A stretch of 64,000 bases of DNA, taken from the NCBI GenBank assembly GCA_036307445.1, contig JAXJXP010000033.1, forward strand, positions 19,670-83,669, read 5' to 3'. Each line of letters begins with the position of its first letter. The first letter of the stretch is position 1. The translations under genes were made by a program, and so were the position numbers. Under the pieces are notes generated by a model, which saw only the letters and a list, made by a program, of their open reading frames with translations, was not told the origin of the DNA and ran no database searches. Shown here in pieces: positions 42,179 to 51,166 of the stretch. Source of the stretch: HGM11525 sp036307445. Its GTDB lineage: Bacteria; Bacillota; Clostridia; UBA1381.

Positions 42179-43111
42179 TTATTTCTTCAATGCGATTGCT
42201 TCTTTAGCATTCTTTGCAATGTTTTCAGGAGTTAAGCCGTAGTCCTTGAAAAGCTCTGCGGGCTTACCTGATTTACCGAAACGGTCTGTTCCGACAATCT
42301 TTACGGGGCAGGGAGCATTTGCACAGACAACCTCTGTTACTGCACTTCCAAGACCGCCCATTATGTAATGCTCTTCTGCAGTTACAATTGCGCCTGTTTC
42401 TTTTGATGCCTTTGTGATGATTTCCGCATCAATAGGCTTGATTGTGTGAATATTTACAACTCTTGCCGATATGCCTTCCTCTGCCAGAAGCTCACGGGCT
42501 TTAAGTGCCATTTCAACCATAAGACCTGTTGCGATAATTGTTACGTCCTTACCGTCCTTAAGCTCAACACCCTTGCCAAGTTCGAACTTATAATCCTCGC
42601 CGTTTACGTCTTCGACAGCAAGTCTGCCAAATCTCATATAAACAGGGCCGTTGTGGTCGATTGCAGCCTTTACTGCAAGACGTGCTTCAATATCGTCAGC
42701 AGGGTTAATAACTACCATATTCGGAATAGAACGCATAAGTGCTATATCCTCTAAGCACTGATGAGATGCACCGTCCTCGCCGACAGATATACCTGCGTGA
42801 GTTGCACCGATTTTTACGTTTAAGTTAGTGTAGCCGATTGAGTTTCTTACCTGCTCGAATGCTCTGCCTGCGGCAAACATAGCAAAGCTAGACGCAAATA
42901 CAGTCTTTCCTGTTGCAGCGAGGCCTGCTGCAACACTCATCATATTACCCTCGGCGATACCCATATTGATAAAACGCTCGGGGTACTTTTTCATAAACAC
43001 TTCCGTCTTTGTTGATTTAGACAAATCTGCGTCCAAAACCACTATATTTTCATCTGCACCGAACTCTGCAAGAGCAGCACCGTATGATTCTCTTGTTGCT
43101 TTCTTTGCCAT
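42179..43111 (-). CDS. tktB: Transketolase, C-terminal subunit
   Basis: 310 residues: the pyrimidine-binding and C-terminal domains of transketolase as a separate chain (NMGIAEGNMMSVAAGLAATG near 48; GATHAGISVGEDGASHQ near 100). It works with the N-terminal subunit encoded just upstream. Split transketolases are common in Clostridia. Its ATG shares one base with the upstream stop. Confidence 0.93.
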   Translation of the reverse strand: MAKKATRESYGAALAEFGADENIVVLDADLSKSTKTEVFMKKYPERFINMGIAEGNMMSVAAGLAATGKTVFASSFAMFAAGRAFEQVRNSIGYTNLNVKIGATHAGISVGEDGASHQCLEDIALMRSIPNMVVINPADDIEARLAVKAAIDHNGPVYMRFGRLAVEDVNGEDYKFELGKGVELKDGKDVTIIATGLMVEMALKARELLAEEGISARVVNIHTIKPIDAEIITKASKETGAIVTAEEHYIMGGLGSAVTEVVCANAPCPVKIVGTDRFGKSGKPAELFKDYGLTPENIAKNAKEAIALKK

Positions 43112-43959
43112 TATCTCTGTGCCTCCAATTCTGCAATAATTTTATCAAGCTCAGAAATTGCCTGATTATACTGCTCCTCATTGGGAGCTGCACCGTGCCA
43201 AGCAGCATTGTTTTCCATAAAGGACACATTCTTACCCTTAACAGATTTCATAATGATTGCTGTCGGCTTGCCCTTTGTAGCCTTTGCCTCTTCGATTGCA
43301 CTTTCAAGTGCATCGAAATCGTGAGCATCTGTAACAATAGCGTGCCAGCCAAATGCTTCAAACTTCTTGTCAATAGGAGTCGGGTTCATAACCTTGGTAA
43401 TATCGCCGTCTATCTGCAGACCGTTAAAGTCAATAAATGCAGTAAGGTTGTCCAGTTTGTAGTGAGCGGCAAACATTGCCTGCTCCCAAACCTGACCTTC
43501 CTCAAGCTCGCCGTCGCCGAGGACTGTATATACTCTGTAATCCTTGTTGTCAAGCTTTGCGGCAAGTGCCATACCGCCTGCAGCGGAAACACCCTGACCG
43601 AGTGAGCCTGTTGACATATCAATACCGGCAACCTTATTCATATCGGGATGTCCCTGAAGATAGCTGTCTGCTCTTCGGAAGGTTTTGATATCATCTATCG
43701 GGAAGTAACCACGTTCTGCAAGCACGCTGTAAAGTGCCGGTGCAGTATGTCCTTTAGAGAGTACAAATCTGTCTCTGTCAGGATTTTTGGGTTTTTTCGG
43801 GTCGACATTCATCACCTCGAAATAGAGAAGTGTCAAAAGGTCAGCTATCGAAAGAGAGCCGCCAGGATGTCCTGAAGAAGCGCTATAAACTGCGGTAAGA
43901 GCATTCTTTCTGACCTTATTTGCAATTATCGCAAGCTCGAGTCTTTTCTTTGTGTCCAT
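43111..43959 (-). CDS. tktA: Transketolase, N-terminal subunit
   Basis: 282 residues, the thiamine-diphosphate-binding half. The ThDP motif GDGEL...N appears as LGDGELEEGQVWE near 146 through DFNGLQIDG near 176; SGHPGGSLS lies near 29. Together the pair shuttles two-carbon units in the pentose phosphate pathway, supplying erythrose-4-phosphate for the DAHP synthase encoded nearby. GAAAGGAAAAAAACGAAC precedes the ATG. Confidence 0.93.
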   Translation of the reverse strand: MDTKKRLELAIIANKVRKNALTAVYSASSGHPGGSLSIADLLTLLYFEVMNVDPKKPKNPDRDRFVLSKGHTAPALYSVLAERGYFPIDDIKTFRRADSYLQGHPDMNKVAGIDMSTGSLGQGVSAAGGMALAAKLDNKDYRVYTVLGDGELEEGQVWEQAMFAAHYKLDNLTAFIDFNGLQIDGDITKVMNPTPIDKKFEAFGWHAIVTDAHDFDALESAIEEAKATKGKPTAIIMKSVKGKNVSFMENNAAWHGAAPNEEQYNQAISELDKIIAELEAQR

Positions 43960-43983
43960 TGTTCGTTTTTTTCCTTTCTGTTA

Positions 43984-44376
43984 TCATAATTTAGTTGAAT
44001 GTTCAAATGCTGCTTTCATAACAGCATCAAGTCTTTCTTTGTCGTTGTTGAAGAAAAGGTAACCCACAAGCGCCTCAAACCCTGTCGCACGGCGGTAGTC
44101 GGTTATAGACGCATTCTTTGCGGATGTGGGGGACTTGGCATTTCTGCCACGCTTGTAAACGGCAAGCTCATCCTCTGTAAGAATTTCTTCAATATTACCT
44201 ATGCTTCGGCTTTGTGCCTCGGCACTCACATAATGTATAGCAGCCTTATGGAGCTTATGTGCCGGCATATCGGGATGTTCGGTTACAATTCTGCATCTGA
44301 CATACTGCTCATACACGCTGTCGCCTATATAGGCAAGGACTAACGGCGAATAGTCGCACGCTCTTTTCATACTCAT
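43984..44376 (-). CDS. mrnC: Mini-ribonuclease 3
   Basis: 130 residues from the ATG at 44376, which overlaps the cysS stop as ATGA; an ATG at 44391 is an alternative. It is the catalytic RNase III domain alone, without a dsRNA-binding domain: LAYIGDSVYEQYVR near 13 and the Glu in RRATGFEALVGYLF near 99. In B. subtilis it matures 23S rRNA ends. The cysE-cysS-mrnC order is conserved in Firmicutes. Confidence 0.93.
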   Translation of the reverse strand: MSMKRACDYSPLVLAYIGDSVYEQYVRCRIVTEHPDMPAHKLHKAAIHYVSAEAQSRSIGNIEEILTEDELAVYKRGRNAKSPTSAKNASITDYRRATGFEALVGYLFFNNDKERLDAVMKAAFEHSTKL

Positions 44377-45779
44377 TTTATATATGACCATTTTACACCT
44401 GTCGGTGTATCCTTTAACTCAATATTCATTGCTTTCAGCTTGTCGCGGATTGCATCGGCCTCTGCCCAGTTCTTTTCAGCTCTTGCCTTTGCTCTTGCCT
44501 CGATAAGGGCATCAATTTCCTCGGGAGCGGCTTTTTTCTCTCTCTTTGTAAAGAGTCCCAAAACCCCGCCAAGCTCGTTGATAAGGGCAAGAGTTCTGTC
44601 GATAACATCAATTGCATTGTCGCCATCCTTGGAAAGCTTTGTATTAGCCAGATAAACTATATCGAATATTGCAGCCTGTGCGTCTGCTGTGTTTAAGTCA
44701 TCGTCCATTGCATCAATAAACTTCTGACGTATAGAGTCAAGCTCTGCAAGATATGCTGCTTCTGTTTCAGATGGTGTACGGTCTATTGCACTGTTTTTCA
44801 GGAACTCAAGGTTCTCGATACAGGTGTAAACACGTTCTACTGCCGATTTTGCCTGTTCCATAAGCTCGTCACTGAAATTTACGGGGTTACGGTAGTGTGC
44901 AGAGAGCATAAAGAAACGGATAATCTCGTGGTCATACTTCTTTGAAATATCTCTTACAGTAAAGAAGTTTCCGAGAGATTTACTCATTTTCTGGTTGTTT
45001 ATGTTGATGTAGCCGTTGTGCATCCAGTATCTTGCAAAGGTCTTACAGTTGGCGCATTCTGACTGCGCAATCTCATTTTCGTGATGCGGGAATATCAAAT
45101 CCTGACCGCCTGAGTGAAGGTCAATAGTTTCGCCGAGGTACTTATTAGCCATAGCAGAGCACTCGATATGCCAGCCGGGACGGCCCATACCCCACGGACT
45201 CTCCCATGCAGGCTCGCCTTCCTTTTGCGCCTTCCAGAGAGCAAAGTCCATTGCGTCCTCCTTCTGCTCGCTTACATCAATTCTCGCGCCTGCCTCCAAA
45301 TCTTCCAAAGGCTGTTTTGAAAGCTTGCCGTATTCGTCAAACTTCTTGGTGCGGAAATATACGTTTCCGTCAACATTGTAGGCAAAGCCTCTGTCCTCGA
45401 GCTTTTTGATAATATCTATGATAGCATCAATATTTTCTGTTGCTCTGGGGTGTACGGTCGCTTCTTTGATACCGAGAGCCTTTGCATCGGTAAAGTACTC
45501 GCCGATAAAACGCTCAGCAAGCTCTTTAACTGTGATGCCCTCTTTGTTTGCACGGTTAATCATCTTATCGTCAATATCGGTAAAATTCTGTACGAACTTA
45601 ACCTTGTAGCCTCGATATTCGAGATAACGGCGCATAGTATCAAAAATGATAAACGGACGTGCGTTGCCGATATGGAAATAGTCATAAACGGTAGGTCCGC
45701 AGGAGTACATCTTCACTTCGTTTTTGTCAGCGGGTATAAACTCCTCTTTCTTTCTTGTCATTGTATTAAATATTCTCAT
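44373..45779 (-). CDS. cysS: Cysteinyl-tRNA synthetase
   Basis: 468 residues. The HIGH motif is FHIGNARP near 35, the KMSKS loop is KMSKSLGNFF near 268, and the zinc site uses Cys in YSCGPTVYD and WHIECSAMA plus a HHENE segment. It charges tRNA-Cys. It overlaps the end of cysE by 14 nt, so the pair is co-transcribed and probably coupled. Confidence 0.96.
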   Translation of the reverse strand: MRIFNTMTRKKEEFIPADKNEVKMYSCGPTVYDYFHIGNARPFIIFDTMRRYLEYRGYKVKFVQNFTDIDDKMINRANKEGITVKELAERFIGEYFTDAKALGIKEATVHPRATENIDAIIDIIKKLEDRGFAYNVDGNVYFRTKKFDEYGKLSKQPLEDLEAGARIDVSEQKEDAMDFALWKAQKEGEPAWESPWGMGRPGWHIECSAMANKYLGETIDLHSGGQDLIFPHHENEIAQSECANCKTFARYWMHNGYININNQKMSKSLGNFFTVRDISKKYDHEIIRFFMLSAHYRNPVNFSDELMEQAKSAVERVYTCIENLEFLKNSAIDRTPSETEAAYLAELDSIRQKFIDAMDDDLNTADAQAAIFDIVYLANTKLSKDGDNAIDVIDRTLALINELGGVLGLFTKREKKAAPEEIDALIEARAKARAEKNWAEADAIRDKLKAMNIELKDTPTGVKWSYIK

Positions 45780-46425
45780 TATTTAACTTCTCCTCAAGCT
45801 CTTTAATCTTTTTCTCAAGATTTGCCATATGCACTGAGAGAGTGCACATCTGAGATGATACAGGGTCGGGAATGGTAATCTGGTCGAGGTCTGCATTTAC
45901 TCTTAAGCCCTCGCATTTAACAACCCTTGCAGGAACACCCACACAGGTGGAATTTGGCGGAACTGCCGATAGAACTACCGCGCCTGCAGCAATCTTGGAA
46001 TTATCACCTACAGTAAAGGGGCCTAAAACCTTAGCACCGCTGCCCACCATTACGTTATTGCCGAGAGTGGGATGGCGTTTGCCTGTTTCCTTTCCTGTAC
46101 CGCCTAAGGTTACACCCTGATAGATGGTACAGTCATCGCCGATAATGGTTGTTTCACCGATTATGACTCCCATTCCGTGGTCGATAAAAAGTCCTCTGCC
46201 GATTTTAGCACCGGGATGTATCTCAATACCCGTCCAGAACCTGACCGTCTGGGACAACCATCTTGCTAAAAATTTCATATTATGCTTATACAGAAAGTGT
46301 GCCGGTCTGTGCCATAGTACAGCCCACAAGCCCGGATAGAGAAAGAATACCTCAGCAGCGCTTCTTGCTGCCGGATCACGCTCTAATACGGCTTTTACAT
46401 CGTATGCAATATTACTAAACAGCAT
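45766..46425 (-). CDS. cysE: Serine O-acetyltransferase
   Basis: 219 residues, short Firmicute form. The left-handed beta-helix has repeated hexapeptides (HPGAKIGRGLFIDHGMGVII; GVTLGGTGKETGKRHPTLG) and the catalytic His in IDHGMG. A C-terminal coiled-coil tail (KKIKELEEKLNN) ends the protein. It makes O-acetylserine for cysteine synthesis. AAAGGGTGAG precedes the ATG. No T-box is seen upstream. Confidence 0.93.
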   Translation of the reverse strand: MLFSNIAYDVKAVLERDPAARSAAEVFFLYPGLWAVLWHRPAHFLYKHNMKFLARWLSQTVRFWTGIEIHPGAKIGRGLFIDHGMGVIIGETTIIGDDCTIYQGVTLGGTGKETGKRHPTLGNNVMVGSGAKVLGPFTVGDNSKIAAGAVVLSAVPPNSTCVGVPARVVKCEGLRVNADLDQITIPDPVSSQMCTLSVHMANLEKKIKELEEKLNNENI

Positions 46426-46459
46426 AATGCACTCACCCTTTCTTTTCGCAGTTACTATA

Positions 46460-46488
46460 ATTATACAATATTTTTTTGAAGATTACAA
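46460..46488 (-). promoter_or_regulatory. Promoter of cysE-cysS-mrnC
   Basis: On the minus strand TTGTAA (46488-46483), a 17-nt spacer and TATAAT (46465-46460). It lies about 35 nt upstream of cysE, which leaves no room for a T-box leader. Confidence 0.78.
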
Positions 46489-46596
46489 CACCGTAAACGA
46501 AAAAAAGTATATTTGTAAAAACTTTCAGGAATACAAGCTGAATTCAATATGTATTTAGGCATATTTTAACATTGTGTAAATTCTTTTATGGCTTAG

Positions 46597-46624
46597 TTGA
46601 CATCGAATTTGGCGGTGGTATAAT
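46597..46624 (+). promoter_or_regulatory. Promoter of the ABC exporter operon
   Basis: TTGACA (46597-46602), a 16-nt spacer and TATAAT (46619-46624). It lies about 44 nt before the start codon of the first transporter gene. Confidence 0.8.
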
Positions 46625-46667
46625 ATAGTAAGTGGATTTTTATCCCTGAAAGGATAGGTTTTCGTAT

Positions 46668-48416
46668 ATGATAAGAATATTGGCAAAAAGTATAAGACAG
46701 TATAAGCTTCCGTCTATTATGACCTCGGTTACGGTCGGCCTGGAGGTTGTTTTGGAGGTAATAATACCGCTTCTTATGGCACAGCTTGTGGATAGGGGTA
46801 TAGAGGCAGGTAATATGGGAGTGCTTGCAAAATATGGTATAGGCTTGATATTGGCATCAATTCTTTCCCTGATATTCGGTGTTGTAGCCGGAAGATGTGC
46901 AGCAATCGGCTCGTGTGGATTTGCTAAGAATTTAAGACATGATATGTACTATAACGTACAGAATTATGCATTTTCAAACATAGATAAATTCTCGACGGCA
47001 AGTATTGTAACCAGACTTACCACCGACGTTAACAATGTGCAGATGGCATATCAGATGATAACAAGAATGGCAATACGTTCGCCGTTTATGATGCTCTTTT
47101 CGCTATTTGCGGCATTCAGCATAAATGTCAGGCTGTCGATGATATTTCTTGCCTGCATACCGATACTGGCAATAGGACTGTGGCTTATAATGGGCAGCGC
47201 TCACCCGACATTTGAACGTGTATTTAAGACCTATGACCGCTTGAACGGTGTTGTTCAGGAAAATTTGAGGGGTATGAGGGTTGTAAAAACCTTTGTGCGT
47301 GAGGATTTTGAAAAAAAGAAGTTTACAGATGTATCGGAAAGCATATATTCTGACTTTTCAAAGGCTGAAAAGCTTCTTGCGTTAAACGGACCTCTGATGC
47401 AGTTTTGTATGTATGTGAGCATACTTTTTATTTCATGGATGGGTGCAAAGGCAATTGTACTTGCAGGGGGTTCACCTGACGGTCTTACAACAGGAGAGCT
47501 GATGAGCCTTGTAACATATGCGATGCAGATACTAAGCAGTCTTATGATGATTTCGATGGTATTTGTTATGATTACCATTTCGAGAGCATCGGCAAAGAGA
47601 ATTTGCGAAATTTTGACTGAGGACAGTGATATTAAATCTCCCGCCTGTGCGGTTACAGAGGTTAAGGACGGCTCGGTTTCATTTGAAAACGTGTGCTTCT
47701 CTTACAGCAGAAAACGTGATAAATACGTGCTTGACAACGTAAATCTTGACATAAAATCGGGTGAAACTGTCGGAATTATCGGCGGCACAGGATCGTCAAA
47801 GTCGAGTCTTGTACAGCTTATACCAAGACTTTATGATGTCAATGAGGGTGCGGTCAAGGTGGGCGGAATTGATGTCCGTGAATATGATATCGAGGCGTTG
47901 AGAAATTCTGTTGCGGTTGTACTGCAGAAGAATGTACTGTTTTCGGGAACAATCAAGGAGAATTTGCGTTGGGGCAACGAAAACGCAACCGACGAGGAGA
48001 TAGAAAGAGTTTGCAAGCTTGCTCAGGCAGACGGCTTTATATCGGAAATGCCTGACGGCTATGACACATATATCGAGCAGGGCGGGGCCAATGTTTCGGG
48101 CGGTCAGAAGCAACGACTTTGTATCGCAAGAGCACTCATTAAAAAGCCAAAGATTCTGATACTTGACGACTCCACAAGCGCTGTTGACACCAAAACGGAT
48201 GCACTCATAAGGAAAGCGTTCGCCGAGGAAATTCCTGACACAACCAAATTTATCATTGCACAGAGAATTTCATCGGTGCAGGATGCCGACAGGATAATTG
48301 TGATGGAGGACGGAAAGATAGTCGATATGGGGACTCACGAGGGGCTTCTCGAAAAGAGTGAAATTTACAGAGAAATCTATATTTCTCAGCAGAAGGGAGG
48401 CGAGGACGATGAATAA
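46668..48416 (+). CDS. ABC exporter half-transporter with degenerate ATP site
   Basis: 582 residues: six membrane segments (about 15-310) and an ATPase domain (about 335-575). The Walker A loop is GGTGSSKSS, where the invariant Gly before Lys378 is Ser377. The residue after the Walker B Asp is Asp501 instead of the catalytic Glu (LILDDSTSAVD). The signature is NVSGGQKQR and the switch His is replaced by Gln (IIAQRISSV). These changes mark the non-hydrolysing partner of a heterodimeric exporter such as BmrC or TM287. It overlaps the next gene, its partner, by 8 nt. The substrate is unknown; multidrug or peptide export are possible. Confidence 0.9.
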   Translation: MIRILAKSIRQYKLPSIMTSVTVGLEVVLEVIIPLLMAQLVDRGIEAGNMGVLAKYGIGLILASILSLIFGVVAGRCAAIGSCGFAKNLRHDMYYNVQNYAFSNIDKFSTASIVTRLTTDVNNVQMAYQMITRMAIRSPFMMLFSLFAAFSINVRLSMIFLACIPILAIGLWLIMGSAHPTFERVFKTYDRLNGVVQENLRGMRVVKTFVREDFEKKKFTDVSESIYSDFSKAEKLLALNGPLMQFCMYVSILFISWMGAKAIVLAGGSPDGLTTGELMSLVTYAMQILSSLMMISMVFVMITISRASAKRICEILTEDSDIKSPACAVTEVKDGSVSFENVCFSYSRKRDKYVLDNVNLDIKSGETVGIIGGTGSSKSSLVQLIPRLYDVNEGAVKVGGIDVREYDIEALRNSVAVVLQKNVLFSGTIKENLRWGNENATDEEIERVCKLAQADGFISEMPDGYDTYIEQGGANVSGGQKQRLCIARALIKKPKILILDDSTSAVDTKTDALIRKAFAEEIPDTTKFIIAQRISSVQDADRIIVMEDGKIVDMGTHEGLLEKSEIYREIYISQQKGGEDDE

Positions 48417-50313
48417 AAAACCTCCCGTAAAGCCAGATAAGGAAACGGTAAAGATGCTGTTTTCGTATATCGGCAGGTATAAGGTGCAATTAGCACTTGT
48501 ATTTGTCTGCATTATTATAAGTGCGGCGGCGAGTGTCAGCTCATCTCTTTTCCTCAAAACACTGATAGACGATTATATCACACCGATGCTGCTTACGAGC
48601 GGTACAGAATATGACGGCTTTGCGGCTCTTCTGGGAGCGATTGCAAAAATGGGTTCATTGTTTGCACTCGGTATAGTGGCTACTTATATTTATAACAGAG
48701 TGATGGTTACAGTATCTCAGGGTACGTTGAAGTCAATTCGTGATGATATGTTCTCGCATATGCAGACCTTGCCCGTCAAATATTTTGACACTCACACCCA
48801 CGGCGACATTATGAGCTTTTACACCAACGATACGGACACCTTAAGGCAGATGATTTCGCAGAGCATACCGCACGCAGTTTCGTCTGTTGTAACAATTGTT
48901 GCTGTGCTTGTATCAATGCTATCCTTGAGTGTTCCGCTGACAGTAATTGCACTTTTGCTTACGGCGGTAATATTGAAGATGATAAAGAAAATATCAGGAA
49001 ACAGCAGAAAGTATTTTGTCCAGCAGCAAAAGGCTGTTGCAGACCTTAACGGCTATGTTGAGGAAATGATAAACGGACAGAGGGTTGTAAAGGTTTTCTG
49101 CCACGAGGATAAGGCGAAAGCAGATTTTGATGTCCGCAATGAAAAGCTTTGCAACTGCAATACACAGGCAAACGGCTTTGCCAATATTTTAGGCCCTGTT
49201 ACCAACAATATGGGGTATGTGCTTTATGTGCTGCTTGCCGTTGTTGGCGGATTTATGGCGATAAACGGCGTGTGGAATGTGAGTCTTTTGGGTACAGGCG
49301 TTGTTACACTTGGTATGATTGCGTCATTTCTGCAGTTATCCCGAAGCTTCATAATGCCGATAAATCAGGTATCGCAGCAGATTGCATCAATTGTAATGGC
49401 AATGGCTGGTGCAGGAAGAATATTCAGCTTGATAAGCGAACAGAGCGAGATAGATAACGGTTACGTTACCCTTGTAAATGCGACCAAAAAGAACGGTATT
49501 TTAGAAGAAACAACAGAAAGTACGGGACTTTGGGCATGGAAGCATCCGCACTCGGACGGAACTGTAACCTACACCGAGCTTTTAGGTGAGGTGGAGCTTG
49601 ATGATGTTGACTTCGGCTACACCGACGAAAAGCTTGTACTTCACAACATTTCCATTCACGCAAAGAGGGGGCAGAAAATTGCCTTTGTCGGTGCAACAGG
49701 TGCAGGGAAGACTACCATAACCAATTTGATAAACCGTTTTTATGATATAGACGACGGTAAAATCCGTTATGACGGTATAAATATCAACAAGATTAAAAAG
49801 CCTGATTTGAGACGTTCTCTGGGGGTTGTTTTGCAGGATGTAAATCTCTTTACGGGTACTGTGATGGAGAATATCCGCTACGGCAGACCTGATGCTGCCG
49901 ATGAGGAATGTATTGCGGCGGCGAAGCTTGCCAACGCAGACGGCTTTATCCGTATGCTTCCCGACGGCTATAATACTATGATAGACAGCGGTGCGAGCGG
50001 ACTTTCCCAAGGTCAAAGACAGCTTATCTCTATTGCAAGAGCTGCTGTTGCAGACCCGCCTGTTATGATACTTGACGAGGCGACATCGTCGGTTGATACG
50101 AGAACTGAGGCGATTGTACAACGAGGTATGGACGGACTTATGCACGGGAGAACAGTGTTTGTAATTGCACACAGACTCTCTACTGTCCGAAATGCTGATG
50201 TGATTATGGTTTTGGACCACGGCAGAATTATCGAGAGGGGAAGCCACGACGAATTGATTGCGCAAAAGGGCAAGTATTATCAGCTTTACACAGGTGCATT
50301 TGAAATGGAATAA
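48409..50313 (+). CDS. ABC exporter half-transporter, catalytic partner
   Basis: 634 residues from the ATG at 48409, behind GGGAGG. Six membrane segments are followed by a canonical ATPase domain: Walker A GATGAGKTT, signature SGLSQGQRQ, Walker B ILDEATSSVD with catalytic Glu, and switch His in VIAHRLSTV. An extra segment of about 40 residues (around 365-405, with GLWAWKHPHSDG) sits between the membrane and ATPase domains, as in YheH/BmrD-like proteins. It forms the heterodimer with the preceding gene product. Confidence 0.91.
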   Translation: MNKKPPVKPDKETVKMLFSYIGRYKVQLALVFVCIIISAAASVSSSLFLKTLIDDYITPMLLTSGTEYDGFAALLGAIAKMGSLFALGIVATYIYNRVMVTVSQGTLKSIRDDMFSHMQTLPVKYFDTHTHGDIMSFYTNDTDTLRQMISQSIPHAVSSVVTIVAVLVSMLSLSVPLTVIALLLTAVILKMIKKISGNSRKYFVQQQKAVADLNGYVEEMINGQRVVKVFCHEDKAKADFDVRNEKLCNCNTQANGFANILGPVTNNMGYVLYVLLAVVGGFMAINGVWNVSLLGTGVVTLGMIASFLQLSRSFIMPINQVSQQIASIVMAMAGAGRIFSLISEQSEIDNGYVTLVNATKKNGILEETTESTGLWAWKHPHSDGTVTYTELLGEVELDDVDFGYTDEKLVLHNISIHAKRGQKIAFVGATGAGKTTITNLINRFYDIDDGKIRYDGININKIKKPDLRRSLGVVLQDVNLFTGTVMENIRYGRPDAADEECIAAAKLANADGFIRMLPDGYNTMIDSGASGLSQGQRQLISIARAAVADPPVMILDEATSSVDTRTEAIVQRGMDGLMHGRTVFVIAHRLSTVRNADVIMVLDHGRIIERGSHDELIAQKGKYYQLYTGAFEME

Positions 50314-50376
50314 GAATATGATACGCTTATCGAATATGCCTGCATCTTTTAACAATATTACGGGCTATGATAGAAT

Positions 50377-50416
50377 AAAAAAGGTTCATCGACGAACCTT
50401 TTTTATTTTTTTTTTC
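50377..50416 (+). terminator. Terminator of the ABC exporter operon
   Basis: An 11-bp perfect stem (50377-50387 with 50394-50404, core AAGGTTC/GAACCTT) with a 6-nt loop is followed by ATTTTTTTTTT. It is a very strong terminator. Confidence 0.93.
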
Positions 50417-50425
50417 TAAAAATTG

Positions 50426-50454
50426 ATGCAATTTGGATGAGAATATTGTATAAT
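50426..50454 (+). promoter_or_regulatory. Probable promoter of ung-polA-coaE
   Basis: TATAAT (50449-50454) is perfect. The best -35 at 17-nt spacing is ATGCAA (50426-50431), which is poor; TTGATG at 20-nt spacing is the alternative. It lies 34 nt upstream of ung. Confidence 0.5.
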
Positions 50455-50487
50455 AGAAGGAAATGGATTTTATGAAAGGGAAATACT

Positions 50488-51162
50488 ATGTTCGGTAATG
50501 ATTGGGACGCTCTTTTAGCCGATGAATTTGAAAAGGAATATTATAAAAAGCTTGGTGCATTTTTGGAGGAGGAATACAAAGAATATACAGTATATCCCGA
50601 AAAGGATGATGTATTCAATGCCTTAAAGCTAACCGCTTACAAGGATGTGAGGGTTGTAATCTTTGGTCAAGACCCCTATCACGGCGAAAACCAGGCACAC
50701 GGACTTGCCTTTTCGGTGCGTCCAGAGGTGGATATTCCGCCGTCGCTTCTTAATATTTATAAGGAGCTTAATAACGAGCTTGGCTGTTATATACCAGATA
50801 ATGGTTGCCTTAACAAGTGGGCAGAGCAGGGAGTACTTTTGCTAAACAATGCCTTAACAGTACGCAGAGATATGGCAAACTCACATCAGGGCAAGGGCTG
50901 GGAACAGTTTACCGACCGAATTGCAGAGCTTTTGAATGGGAGAAAAGAGCCTGTTATATTTCTTCTTTGGGGCTCAAATGCAAGGAAAAAGACCGAGATT
51001 ATAACTGCACCTCAGCACTTTATCTTAGAAGCACCGCACCCGAGTCCGTTATCGGCATCAAGAGGATTTTTCGGCTGTGGACACTTTGCAGAGGTTAATT
51101 CGATTTTGACAGCGATGAATAAGATGCCTATTGATTGGCAGATTGAAAATCTGAAAGGATAA
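50488..51162 (+). CDS. ung: Uracil-DNA glycosylase, family 1
   Basis: 224 residues. The water-activating loop is VVIFGQDPYHGENQAHG (catalytic Asp near 64), the uracil-specificity Asn lies in LLLNNALTV, and the DNA intercalation loop is APHPSPLSASRGFFG. It removes uracil from DNA to start base excision repair. polA follows 4 nt later, so repair synthesis may be co-expressed. Confidence 0.96.
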   Translation: MFGNDWDALLADEFEKEYYKKLGAFLEEEYKEYTVYPEKDDVFNALKLTAYKDVRVVIFGQDPYHGENQAHGLAFSVRPEVDIPPSLLNIYKELNNELGCYIPDNGCLNKWAEQGVLLLNNALTVRRDMANSHQGKGWEQFTDRIAELLNGRKEPVIFLLWGSNARKKTEIITAPQHFILEAPHPSPLSASRGFFGCGHFAEVNSILTAMNKMPIDWQIENLKG

Positions 51163-51166
51163 ATGT

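Noticed and set aside
45766..46500. T-box leader for the cysteine genes
   Set aside because: The promoter is only about 35 nt from cysE and no AGGGTGGNACCGCG-like motif is present.
46668..48416. First ABC half-transporter as a pseudogene
   Set aside because: The frame is full length, overlaps its partner correctly, and degenerate sites are normal in heterodimeric exporters.
49582..50355. 257-codon open frame antisense to the second ABC transporter gene
   Set aside because: It is opposite a clear coding gene, Cys/His/Arg-rich and without domains.
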